A stretch of DNA of 64,000 nt, taken from Tenderia sp965602225. Lineage in GTDB: Bacteria; Pseudomonadota; Gammaproteobacteria; Tenderiales; Tenderiaceae. Position 1 is the stretch's first letter; each line of letters begins with the position of its first letter. Where the stretch lies: assembly GCA_965602225.1 (NCBI GenBank), contig CBFCYE010000008.1:1-64000 (forward strand). The letters run 5' to 3'. Of the stretch, positions 17,152 through 24,985 are shown in pieces. Below the pieces are notes generated by a model. That model saw only the letters and a program-made list of their open reading frames with translations. It was not told the origin of the DNA and did no database searches. The translations under genes and the position numbers were made by a program.

Positions 17152-17231
17152 CAGTGTCCTACTATAGGCACTGTAGTCATCTCTTCCTACCCTCCTTCAA
17201 TAGGACGTTTGCAAAAACGTCCTATTTTTTT
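17152..17231 (+). ncRNA. Candidate RpoN-dependent small RNA
   Basis: A predicted transcript of about 80 nt runs from the sigma-54 start site to an intrinsic terminator. It begins with a hairpin (17152-17161 with 17165-17173, one bulged base, CTA loop). A single-stranded pyrimidine-rich stretch at 17174-17200 follows and contains CCCTCCTTC, complementary to Shine-Dalgarno sequences. It ends with a perfect 10-bp terminator stem (TAGGACGTTT at 17201-17210, loop GCAA, complement at 17215-17224) and seven T. No ORF with a ribosome site is present. The design, structured ends around an anti-SD loop, resembles base-pairing regulators. Alternatively the hairpin is only the terminator of the yibQ operon. 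Confidence 0.55.
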
Positions 17232-17393
17232 GTCTATTGATGCCATTAATTTGACTCTAGCAACGTTTTTTTGACGCAAAGCGCCAGTTTTACGTCTAAT
17301 TTATACGAAAAAACTCTGATTGAAGTACAAAGGTAAAAGGCTTTAGAATGAGCGCTTAGTTTCACATGCTCGACGAAACAGGTAACTGATAAC

Positions 17394-17972
17394 GTGGTAG
17401 AAACTGAAAACCCAGCAAGCAAAACACAGATGCTTTTCACCATCGGGCATAGCAACCGATCGCTGGATAGCTTCCTGGATCTGCTTCACAACTACGACAT
17501 TCAGCAACTTGTTGATGTCCGCAGCAACCCCGGCTGCCGCAACTTCTCCATATTCAATCGTAGCAGCCTCGCCCCCACACTAGAGGAAGAGGGCATTGCC
17601 TACGCCTGGCTAGGGAGTGAACTTGGCGGCCTGCGTCGTGGCAAAGCCCAATCACCTCACCAGGCCCTTGCCTCAGATGGTTTCAGAGCCTACGCAGACC
17701 ACATGTCCAGCAGCTTATTTCAGAACGGCATCAGCCGCCTCATGAGCATAGCCCGCCAAACCCCGACAGCCATCATGTGTGCCGAACGCGAAGCCAGCCA
17801 ATGCCACCGCAGCCTGATTGCCGACTACCTGCTGCTCAACAACTGGCGCGTCGTTCATCTGCTCGGCATCGACCACATACAAGAACACTCACTTAGCCCT
17901 CTAGCCCGCCGCGACAACCAACACCCCATTTACGACCTACTTGGGCAAGAGCAGCTCAATCTAAGCCTCTAG
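17394..17972 (+). CDS. DUF488 family protein
   Basis: Cytoplasmic 192-residue protein of the DUF488 family, whose biochemical function is not established. The diagnostic segments are FTIGHSNRSLDSFLDLL, LVDVRSNPGCRN, the LGGLRRG turn and the C-terminal signature IMCAEREASQCHRSLIADYL with its two cysteines. It starts at GTG 17394. The DJ-1-like gene begins 19 bases after its stop, so the two may form a transcript. Confidence 0.88.
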   Translation: MVETENPASKTQMLFTIGHSNRSLDSFLDLLHNYDIQQLVDVRSNPGCRNFSIFNRSSLAPTLEEEGIAYAWLGSELGGLRRGKAQSPHQALASDGFRAYADHMSSSLFQNGISRLMSIARQTPTAIMCAEREASQCHRSLIADYLLLNNWRVVHLLGIDHIQEHSLSPLARRDNQHPIYDLLGQEQLNLSL

Positions 17973-17991
17973 CCACAGGACAACCACCGCC

Positions 17992-18535
17992 ATGATGAAC
18001 GTACTAATCCCTCTGACCCAGGGTTGCGAGGAGCTGGAAGCCGTCACCATCATTGACCTTTTGCGCCGCGCCCAATTCGAAGTCACTACCGCCGGACTAG
18101 AACCGCATCAAAGCCAGTCGCGGCACCACCCTGCTACCCGACACCAGCCTCGACCAGGCCCTCAAAACAAACTATGACATGCTCGTTCTGCCTGGCGGAC
18201 TGCCCGGTGCCGATCACCTCAACGATGACCCACGGATCATTGCGCTAATCCAGCAGATGGCAGCGGCAGACAAATTCACCTGCGCCATCTGCGCCGCCCC
18301 TCGCGCCCTGGCCCGCGCCGGAATATTGCAGGACAAACGCGCCACCAGCTACCCCGGCACACTCGATCTAATGGAAGTTTCTGGCATGACATACACTGGC
18401 GAGGCCGTCACCATCGACGGCAAGACCATCACTGGCCGTGGCCCAGGCGTAGCTATAGATTTTGCGCTAGCACTAATTGAAGCCCTTGGCGGCAGCGAAC
18501 TAAAACAACAAGTCGAAGCCCCCTTGCTGCGCTAA
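17992..18535 (+). pseudogene. DJ-1/PfpI-family protein, broken by a +1 frameshift
   Basis: DJ-1 superfamily (YajL-like; protein deglycase or chaperone roles have been proposed). The first frame gives MMNVLIPLTQGCEELEAVTIIDLLRR with the conserved Glu, then loses homology after residue 38. A second frame resumes exactly with IKASRGTTLLPDTSLDQAL and continues through MLVLPGGLPGADHL, the nucleophile elbow AICAAPRAL and GRGPGVAIDFALALI to the normal end. The shift is one extra base near 18106, inside GAACCGCATCAAA. The joined product would be about 181 residues, the family's size. Both halves keep good conservation, so it is either a recent mutation or a sequencing error. Confidence 0.82.
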
Positions 18536-18555
18536 GAAACACAGCCCCCAGAACA

Positions 18556-18579
18556 ACAAAAAGCCGCTCAATGAGCGGC
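18556..18579 (-). terminator. Intrinsic terminator for the minus-strand ubi/hsl cluster
   Basis: Read on the minus strand, GCCGCTCATTGAGCGGC forms a 7-bp stem followed by TTTTTGTTG. It lies 45 bases beyond the last minus-strand gene. Confidence 0.75.
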
Positions 18580-18624
18580 CTAGCATGCCATCCGTGGCAG
18601 TATTTCTATCCACCCCTGTTATTA

Positions 18625-19461
18625 TTATTGAGCTTCCTGCAAACCCTTATTCATTCCGCTCAACCAATCTGCCAAACATTCTACAGCAGCTTGCCAACGG
18701 GTCAATTGCTGCTCTATCTCCTGCTTTTGCGCTGCCGAAATAAATCTAAACAAACCATCTCCTGACAGCTTGATTGCGTCTCGCGCCTGAAACAAATGGA
18801 CAATCTCTTCATACTGCTGACTAAACTGATTTTTAAACACATCCCCCATACCCGCCTTAACCAGAACCGCCGACTCCAGCCGCATACCCAAAGCTGTTTC
18901 GCAGGCCATGGTCAATTCCAGGCAGGCGCGTCGACTACGTTTGTGCTCGATTGAGCGAGCCGCATCATGTAACAAGGCCTGAGACAGCGAACGACTAAAA
19001 AATTCGCTCATGTAGTCATGCATATTTTGCTGTTCATAATCGGCCACCAGATCCAGCTGCGGCTCAATGCGCATCAACTTCGCCTTCTCTTCCTCAGACA
19101 TTGCCGAGTCAGAATCGCTGTAAAAACGCTCATACTTGTCTATGGCATCAAACAACGAGCTCCACATTTTGAGCTGCAAAAACACCAGCAGACGCTCAAC
19201 CATCACCTTGGCCGCCTCGCCATGCACCATCTCGTCACCCAGACGACCATCGCGCGTCACTGTAATTTCCATTTGCGATACCGGGTAGTACCAACCACTG
19301 CCCGTCGGCGGTTTGATACGACCAAGCCTGGCATTCGGAATCAACTTCACCTCCGAATCCCAACCCTTGAGGCTGACGGATATCACTACCGGCTCCTCCG
19401 ATTCGGTCTTCACCAGAATCGGCTTGGGCAAATTTACTTCATAGGTTGCAAATAGCCACAT
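18625..19461 (-). CDS. Protein of unknown function at the end of the ubi cluster
   Basis: No family recognised. It is a soluble protein of 278 residues without signal peptide or membrane segments. The N-terminal third looks beta-rich (MWLFATYEVNLPKPILVK, then VVISVSLKGWDSEVKLIP). The rest is helical and acidic, with a helix pair around RRACLELTMACETALGMRLE and YEEIVHLFQARDAIKLSG that faintly recalls HEPN-like bundles, but the RxxxxH motif is absent. The frame opens at TTG 19482; the ATG at 19461 is a more natural start. It follows ubiB by about 70 bases on the same strand and precedes the terminator, so it is probably cotranscribed with ubiEJB. Confidence 0.7.
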   Translation of the reverse strand: MWLFATYEVNLPKPILVKTESEEPVVISVSLKGWDSEVKLIPNARLGRIKPPTGSGWYYPVSQMEITVTRDGRLGDEMVHGEAAKVMVERLLVFLQLKMWSSLFDAIDKYERFYSDSDSAMSEEEKAKLMRIEPQLDLVADYEQQNMHDYMSEFFSRSLSQALLHDAARSIEHKRSRRACLELTMACETALGMRLESAVLVKAGMGDVFKNQFSQQYEEIVHLFQARDAIKLSGDGLFRFISAAQKQEIEQQLTRWQAAVECLADWLSGMNKGLQEAQ

Positions 19462-19533
19462 ATCAGTCAAAGCGGTACTCAAAAAAGTGATTTACCTAGA
19501 CAACTGCAAAAACATTGCCAAGTAGCCCGGAGA

Positions 19534-21198
19534 TTAATCACGCCCGCCACTTGATGGCCAGTAAGTCATTAATATCATTAAACCTATTCCACCTAACAAC
19601 CAGGTAACAAAAGGTGCGTCGGCAACCATCCGCGGCGCATAACCATCCAGACCGAGGATCACAGCGGCAGAAACAATCAGGCCTGTGGCAGCAATAGCGG
19701 CAAAGCTGCGCCGGCTTGCGGTTCGCACTTCACGCCGTAGTTTAACGATCTCTTCCGAGCGCCACTGCAATTCAAGCTCACCCTTTTGTGCCTGCTTGGC
19801 CAGATCATGAATCATAGCCGGCAATTGTGGCAGTATCTCGGCCCACATGGGTAGATTGGTCTTGAGATTTTTAAGCAGCGCTCGCGGCCCCAGCTGCTCG
19901 CTCATCCAGCGCTCCAGAAAGGGCTTGGCGGTCTGCCACAGATCCAGATCAGGATAGAGCTGTCGCCCCAGCCCCTCAATATTGAGCAGAGTCTTTTGCA
20001 ACAGCACCAACTGCGGCTGGACCTCCATATTGAAACGGCGCGCCGTTTGAAACAGGCGCAACAACAGATGCCCAAAAGAAATATCCTTTAGTGGCCGTTC
20101 GAAGATCGGCTCACAGACAGTGCGGATAGCCGCTTCGAATTCATCTATGCGTGTGCCACTCGGCACCCACTCTGACTCCACATGTAATTCGGCAACACGG
20201 CGATAATCGCGATTAAAAAAGGCCAGAAAGTTCTCCGCCAAATAGCGCTGATCTTCATGGCTAAGCGTGCCCATAATGCCAAAATCAACCGCCAGATACT
20301 GGCCCTCGGGCGAGGCAAAGATATTGCCAGGATGCATGTCGGCATGAAAAAAATTGTACTTGAACACCTGGGTAAAAAAGATCTCCACACCGCGCTCGGA
20401 CAACTGCTTCAAATCCACATTCTGGCGCCGCAGCTCATCAATATTACCAATCGGAATACCCGAGATGCGCTCCATCACCATCACATTGCGACGGCAATGG
20501 GGCCAGTAAATCTCAGGAATATACAACTGATCTGAATCAAGAAAATGACGTCGCAGCTGCGAGGCATTGCCCGCCTCGCGCATCAGATCCAGCTCGTCGA
20601 GGATGGTCTTTTCATATTCACGCACCACCTCGACCGGCCGCAAGCGACGCCCTTCGCGCCAATAACGTTCAGCCAAACGGGCGACGATATAGAGCAGACT
20701 GACATCGCGTTTAATTACGCGCTTAATGCCCGGCCGTACTACCTTGACCACCACATCAGTACCATCAAGCAAACGGGCAACATGAACCTGAGCAATGGAA
20801 GCCGAGGCCAACGGCATCTCATTGAATTCAGAAAAAACTTCATGAATCTCTTTTTTATAGGCCGCCTCAATCAGCTGCCGCGCCTGTGCGCCGGGAAAGG
20901 GCGAGACCCTATCCTGCAACTTGGCCAATTCGTCGGCAATATCATCCGGCAATAGATCACGGCGAGTAGACAGGATCTGGCCAAACTTGACGAACAACGG
21001 CCCCAACTCTTCCAAGGCGCAACGAATCCGCTCGGCCCGCGGTGCCCGGTTATGACGAAACCAGTGTGGCGGCCAGAAGTAGAGCAAAAAACTGAACGGC
21101 CGAAACAGATGGGTAGCAAAGATGACATCATCCAGACCGTGCTTCACCAACACCCAGTGAATATGTAGCAGCCGCAGCAACTGACCAAAGCTAATCAT
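19534..21198 (-). CDS. ubiB: Ubiquinone biosynthesis protein UbiB (ABC1/ADCK-type kinase)
   Basis: Atypical protein-kinase-like ATPase needed for aerobic ubiquinone biosynthesis. The UbiB-specific KxGQ motif is seen in PLFVKFGQILSTRRDLLP near residue 75. The alanine-rich loop AxAS follows as PLASASIAQVHVA, and the catalytic and metal segments are FFHADMHPGNIF and LAVDFGIMG. Two C-terminal membrane helices (FAAIAATGLIVSAAVIL and FVTWLLGGIGLMILM) anchor it. The length of 554 residues is standard. The start overlaps the ubiJ stop by four bases. Confidence 0.97.
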   Translation of the reverse strand: MISFGQLLRLLHIHWVLVKHGLDDVIFATHLFRPFSFLLYFWPPHWFRHNRAPRAERIRCALEELGPLFVKFGQILSTRRDLLPDDIADELAKLQDRVSPFPGAQARQLIEAAYKKEIHEVFSEFNEMPLASASIAQVHVARLLDGTDVVVKVVRPGIKRVIKRDVSLLYIVARLAERYWREGRRLRPVEVVREYEKTILDELDLMREAGNASQLRRHFLDSDQLYIPEIYWPHCRRNVMVMERISGIPIGNIDELRRQNVDLKQLSERGVEIFFTQVFKYNFFHADMHPGNIFASPEGQYLAVDFGIMGTLSHEDQRYLAENFLAFFNRDYRRVAELHVESEWVPSGTRIDEFEAAIRTVCEPIFERPLKDISFGHLLLRLFQTARRFNMEVQPQLVLLQKTLLNIEGLGRQLYPDLDLWQTAKPFLERWMSEQLGPRALLKNLKTNLPMWAEILPQLPAMIHDLAKQAQKGELELQWRSEEIVKLRREVRTASRRSFAAIAATGLIVSAAVILGLDGYAPRMVADAPFVTWLLGGIGLMILMTYWPSSGGRD

Positions 21199-21836
21199 GT
21201 TTGGTCTGCCTCGCTTGATTTAATCTGGGGTTTGAGCTGCGCCTGCAGACGTTTAACCCGCTGGGCCATGCGATCGACATCGGAACGCAGTGTATCGACG
21301 CGATCGAGAAATTGATCCAACTCCGGCTTGACCACCAGGTCACGGCTCTCTTCCTGAAAATACTCAGCCACGTCACGCCCCAGAGTCTCGGCCGTTTTAC
21401 TGCCCCAGCTAAACAGCTCACGCACCGTATTACCAAGCTGATGAGCAATCACATCACCACTGAAATGGGAAAGCTGTTCTTCCCAGTCCAGATCAAGACT
21501 ATCGAGGATATGCTGAACCTTGCGCCCCAGCTGGGCATCGCCCGCCATCTCGACACCATCACCGAAGACGCTGGCAGGATGATCACTCAGCCCCAGCCGC
21601 GCCAGACTAAAAGGGCCGCCCTTGATGGTCACGTCCGCCTCACCCTCAAAGACACTCTGCACTCGCAGGCCATCGGCAGTAGGGACGAGATAGATTGATT
21701 TGCCCAGACCGGCAATCGCCAACGCAATCACCTTACCCTCAAGCCGAGTCACCTGGACCAGAGTCTCTGGGTCCATGTGCAGACAATGATTGAGCGCCTT
21801 TTCCAGCGCAGCGGTGGCTAACAGAGGCAAGACCAT
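21195..21836 (-). CDS. ubiJ: Ubiquinone biosynthesis accessory factor UbiJ
   Basis: SCP2-fold lipid-binding factor that organises the soluble Ubi complex with UbiK. Residues about 10-110 form the SCP2-like domain (LEGKVIALAIAGLGKSIYLVP, VQSVFEGEADVTIKGGPFSLARL). The C-terminal 60 residues are a coiled coil (LDQFLDRVDTLRSDVDRMAQ), as expected of UbiJ. The length is 213 residues. It sits between ubiE and ubiB in the universal gammaproteobacterial order, two bases after ubiE, and its stop overlaps ubiB. Confidence 0.95.
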   Translation of the reverse strand: MVLPLLATAALEKALNHCLHMDPETLVQVTRLEGKVIALAIAGLGKSIYLVPTADGLRVQSVFEGEADVTIKGGPFSLARLGLSDHPASVFGDGVEMAGDAQLGRKVQHILDSLDLDWEEQLSHFSGDVIAHQLGNTVRELFSWGSKTAETLGRDVAEYFQEESRDLVVKPELDQFLDRVDTLRSDVDRMAQRVKRLQAQLKPQIKSSEADQT

Positions 21837-21838
21837 CT

Positions 21839-22591
21839 TTAGAATTTGTAACCTCGGTGCAGAGCAACAATACCGCCGCTCATATTATGAAAATCACAGC
21901 GCTCGAAACCGGCTGTCTGCATCATCGTTTTTAATTCTTCCTGACCCGGATGCATGCGGATCGACTCGGCCAGATAACGGTAGCTGTCTTCGTCGTTGGC
22001 AATCAACTTGCCCATCAACGGCAACAGCTTGAATGAATAGGTGTCGTAAATCGGTTTCAGACCCGGCACCGCTGGCTTGGAAAACTCCAGCACCAGCAGA
22101 CGGCCACCCGGTTTGAGGCAACGAAAAATGGACCGCAAGGCCAAGTCTTTATCGGTGACGTTACGCAGGCCAAAGGCCATGGTGACGCAATCAAAATAGT
22201 TGTCAGGGAAGGGTAAGTACTGGGCATCGGCCTGGACAAAACGGACATTGCCAACAATGCCTTTATCCATCAAACGATCACGACCATTGCCGAGCATAGC
22301 GCCATTGATGTCAGACGAAACCACCTCGCCCTTACTGCCCACCAGCTTCGATAGTTTGACCGCCAGGTCGCCGGTACCAGAGGCCAGATCCAAGGCGCGC
22401 TGGCCGGGCTTAAGGCCTGTCATCTCCATAGTGAAACGCTTCCACAGCCGATGCACCCCAAACGACATCACATCATTCATGACATCGTATTTGTCCGCTA
22501 CCGAATCAAACACCTCACGGACCTTTCCAGCCTTTTCTTCCAGCGGCACCTGCTTAAAACCAAAGTGGGTGTTCTTTTGTTGTTCAGTCAT
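21839..22591 (-). CDS. ubiE: C-methyltransferase UbiE (ubiquinone/menaquinone biosynthesis)
   Basis: SAM-dependent methyltransferase of the 2-methoxy-6-polyprenyl-1,4-benzoquinol step, also methylating demethylmenaquinone. The SAM-binding motif I is ALDLASGTGDLA, and motif II is near VQADAQYLPFPDNYFDCVTMAFGLRNV, a UbiE hallmark. The N-terminal VREVFDSVADKYDVMNDVMS segment is diagnostic. The length of 250 residues is normal. The start codon overlaps the preceding DUF971 gene's stop by four bases. Confidence 0.97.
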   Translation of the reverse strand: MTEQQKNTHFGFKQVPLEEKAGKVREVFDSVADKYDVMNDVMSFGVHRLWKRFTMEMTGLKPGQRALDLASGTGDLAVKLSKLVGSKGEVVSSDINGAMLGNGRDRLMDKGIVGNVRFVQADAQYLPFPDNYFDCVTMAFGLRNVTDKDLALRSIFRCLKPGGRLLVLEFSKPAVPGLKPIYDTYSFKLLPLMGKLIANDEDSYRYLAESIRMHPGQEELKTMMQTAGFERCDFHNMSGGIVALHRGYKF

Positions 22592-22989
22592 TTTTCTGAT
22601 TCTTCAGTTTGTGGCGTCGCCATAGCAAGTGACAGATGCTGATGACCCGCTGCTTCTAGCCGCGCCAAATAATCCTGCCACATCTGTTGCTGATTCTGGC
22701 CATAGCGATACAGCAGATTCCAGTCGTAGAGACCGGTGTTATGGCCGTCATCAAAATAGAGCTTGATCGCGTACTGCCCCACCGGTTCTATGGCAACGAT
22801 ATTGACGCCCTCCTTGCCCACCTGCAACACCTCCTGACCAACGCCATGACCACGCACTGCGGCCGAAGGAGAATGAACGCGCAGAAACTCACACGGCAGC
22901 TTGAAGGTGGCACCGTCGTCGAACGAAATCTCCAACAGATGAGACTTCTGATGCAGACGAATATCCGTCGGTATGGGCATGTTCATCAC
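22588..22989 (-). CDS. DUF971 (GBBH-like N-terminal) domain protein
   Basis: A 133-residue cytoplasmic protein consisting of one DUF971 domain, related to the N-terminal domain of gamma-butyrobetaine hydroxylase. The core includes IRLHQKSHLLEISFDDG, LPCEFLRVHSPSAAVRGHG, VNIVAIEPVGQYAIKLYFDDGHNTGLYDW and LLYRYG. Stand-alone members lie between hslU and ubiE in many Gammaproteobacteria, and DUF971 domains have been linked to iron-sulfur cluster proteins elsewhere. Its own role is not established. It starts at ATG 22989, with GGAGCGG-like bases upstream, and overlaps ubiE. Confidence 0.9.
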   Translation of the reverse strand: MMNMPIPTDIRLHQKSHLLEISFDDGATFKLPCEFLRVHSPSAAVRGHGVGQEVLQVGKEGVNIVAIEPVGQYAIKLYFDDGHNTGLYDWNLLYRYGQNQQQMWQDYLARLEAAGHQHLSLAMATPQTEESEK

Positions 22990-23002
22990 TAACCGCTCCG
23001 TC

Positions 23003-24322
23003 TTAAAGGATGTAACGACTCAGGTCTTCGTTATGAGCCAACTTATCCAGCTGTGAATCAACATAAGCAGAATCGATAATCAGATTGCTACCCGACTTAT
23101 CTGGCGCTTCGTAAGAGATCAGCTCCAACAACCTTTCCATTACCGTATGCAGACGACGGGCGCCGATGTTCTCAGTGCGCTCGTTGACCTGCCAGGCAAT
23201 CTCGGCCAGACGGGCAACACCATCCTCGGCAAATTCCAACGTCACCCCTTCGGTGCCCATCAGGGCGCTATATTGTTCGGTCAGAGAGGCATCCGGCTCG
23301 GTGAGGATGCGGACAAAATCTTCTGTCGTCAGCGCATCCAGTTCGACCCTGATCGGCAGGCGACCCTGCAGTTCCGGCACCAGGTCAGATGGCCGAGACA
23401 TGTGAAACGCACCCGAAGCGATAAATAGAATGTGATCTGTCTTCAACATGCCGTGTTTGGTCGAGACAGTACAGCCCTCCACCAACGGCAACAGGTCACG
23501 CTGCACCCCTTCACGCGAAACATCGGTACCGGAGGTCTCACCGCGCTTGGCAATCTTATCCAGCTCATCAAGAAAGACGATGCCGTTCTGCTCGGCGCTA
23601 AACAGCGCCTGAGTCTTGATATCGTCCTCATTGACCAACTTGGCAGCCTCTTCTTCCACCAGAAGTTTGTAGGCCTCTTTGACCGGCAGCTTGCGGGTCT
23701 GCAATTTACCGTTGCCCATGTTCTGGAAGATATTCTGCAGCTGACCAGTCATGTCTTCCATTCCCGGTGGCCCCATGATTTCCACGTTACCGGCTGGCGC
23801 AGCAACTTCGACCTCAATCTCACGCTCATCCAGCTCACCTTCACGCAACTTTTTGCGAAACACCTGGCGCGTCGACGAACTACGGCTCGCCTCTTCATCA
23901 CCACGAGCCGGTGGCAGCAGGATATCAAGCACTCTATCCTCGGCCGCCTCTTCAGCACGAAAACGCACCTCTTTTTTGGCCTGCTCACGAGTCATCTTGA
24001 TTGAAACATCAACCAGGTCACGAATGATGGACTCAACGTCACGACCAACATAACCAACCTCGGTAAACTTGGTCGCTTCCACCTTGATAAAGGGCGCATT
24101 GGCCAGCTTGGCCAGGCGACGGGCTATCTCGGTCTTGCCCACGCCAGTGGGGCCAATCATAAGGATGTTTTTAGGCGTGATTTCATTGCGCAGCGATTCA
24201 TCTACCAAGCCGCGGCGCCAGCGATTACGCAGGGCGATGGCCACGGCGCGTTTGGCAGCAGCCTGACCGATGATGTGTTTGTCCAGTTCCTGGACGATCT
24301 CTCTTGGTGTCATCTCTGACAT
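23003..24322 (-). CDS. hslU: ATP-dependent protease ATPase subunit HslU (ClpY)
   Basis: AAA+ unfoldase that feeds the HslV peptidase. The Walker A motif GPTGVGKT is at residues 57-64 and the pore loop is GYVGRDVE. The intermediate domain spans about 110-230 and is rich in Glu/Arg. Walker B is NGIVFLDELDKIA, and sensor 2 lies in NIGARRLHTVMERLLE. The C-terminal LSRYIL tail, which docks into HslV, is intact. The length of 439 residues is normal. It lies 18 bases after hslV. Confidence 0.98.
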   Translation of the reverse strand: MSEMTPREIVQELDKHIIGQAAAKRAVAIALRNRWRRGLVDESLRNEITPKNILMIGPTGVGKTEIARRLAKLANAPFIKVEATKFTEVGYVGRDVESIIRDLVDVSIKMTREQAKKEVRFRAEEAAEDRVLDILLPPARGDEEASRSSSTRQVFRKKLREGELDEREIEVEVAAPAGNVEIMGPPGMEDMTGQLQNIFQNMGNGKLQTRKLPVKEAYKLLVEEEAAKLVNEDDIKTQALFSAEQNGIVFLDELDKIAKRGETSGTDVSREGVQRDLLPLVEGCTVSTKHGMLKTDHILFIASGAFHMSRPSDLVPELQGRLPIRVELDALTTEDFVRILTEPDASLTEQYSALMGTEGVTLEFAEDGVARLAEIAWQVNERTENIGARRLHTVMERLLELISYEAPDKSGSNLIIDSAYVDSQLDKLAHNEDLSRYIL

Positions 24323-24340
24323 AGTCTTTTTGAACCTTTA

Positions 24341-24895
24341 TTACTGTTGTTCTGTGCTTAATTCTTCGATGGTGAGATTGCCGTTGGTATAGACGCAAAT
24401 ATCAGAGGCAATACCCAGACCCTTTTCGACAATGGTACGGGCATCCAGATCGGTATTATCCAATAGCGCACAGGCTGCCGCCTGGGCAAATGAACCACCG
24501 GAACCGATGGCCATCAGGTCTTCTTCATGCTCCGGCTCAATCACATCACCATTACCAGTGATTATCAGTGAAGCCTTGGCATCGGCCACCAACAACAAGG
24601 CTTCAAGACGACGCAGGGCGCGATCAGTCCGCCAGTCCTTGGCCAACTCAACAGCGGCACGCACCAGATGACCGGAATGTTTTTCCAGCTGAGCTTCAAA
24701 CCTTTCGAACAAGGTAAAGGCATCGGCAGTGCCGCCAGCAAATCCGGCAATGACTTTATCGTTATAAAGGCGACGCACCTTGCGGGCGTTACCCTTCATT
24801 ACCGTATTGCCTAACGATACCTGACCATCCCCGCCAATCACTACCTTGTCGCCACGTCGGACAGACAAGATGGTTGTGCCACGATATTGCTCCAC
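24341..24895 (-). CDS. hslV: ATP-dependent protease peptidase subunit HslV (ClpQ)
   Basis: Threonine peptidase, the dodecameric chamber of the HslUV protease. The catalytic threonine lies in GTTILSVRR and GGDGQVSLGNTVMKGNARKVRRL follows. Unlike E. coli HslV, where Thr follows Met directly, a six-residue leader (MEQYRG) precedes T7 and must be removed; this form is common in beta- and some gammaproteobacteria. It starts at GTG 24895, five bases after AAGGAG. It leads the run hslV-hslU-DUF971-ubiE-ubiJ-ubiB. Confidence 0.97.
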   Translation of the reverse strand: MEQYRGTTILSVRRGDKVVIGGDGQVSLGNTVMKGNARKVRRLYNDKVIAGFAGGTADAFTLFERFEAQLEKHSGHLVRAAVELAKDWRTDRALRRLEALLLVADAKASLIITGNGDVIEPEHEEDLMAIGSGGSFAQAAACALLDNTDLDARTIVEKGLGIASDICVYTNGNLTIEELSTEQQ

Positions 24896-24985
24896 GAGGC
24901 CACTCCTTAAATGTGTTCTTGAAAAAAAGAGGCTTATTGTACACCAATAAAAAGGCAGGCCATCCCGGCCGAAAAGGGGTATTTA

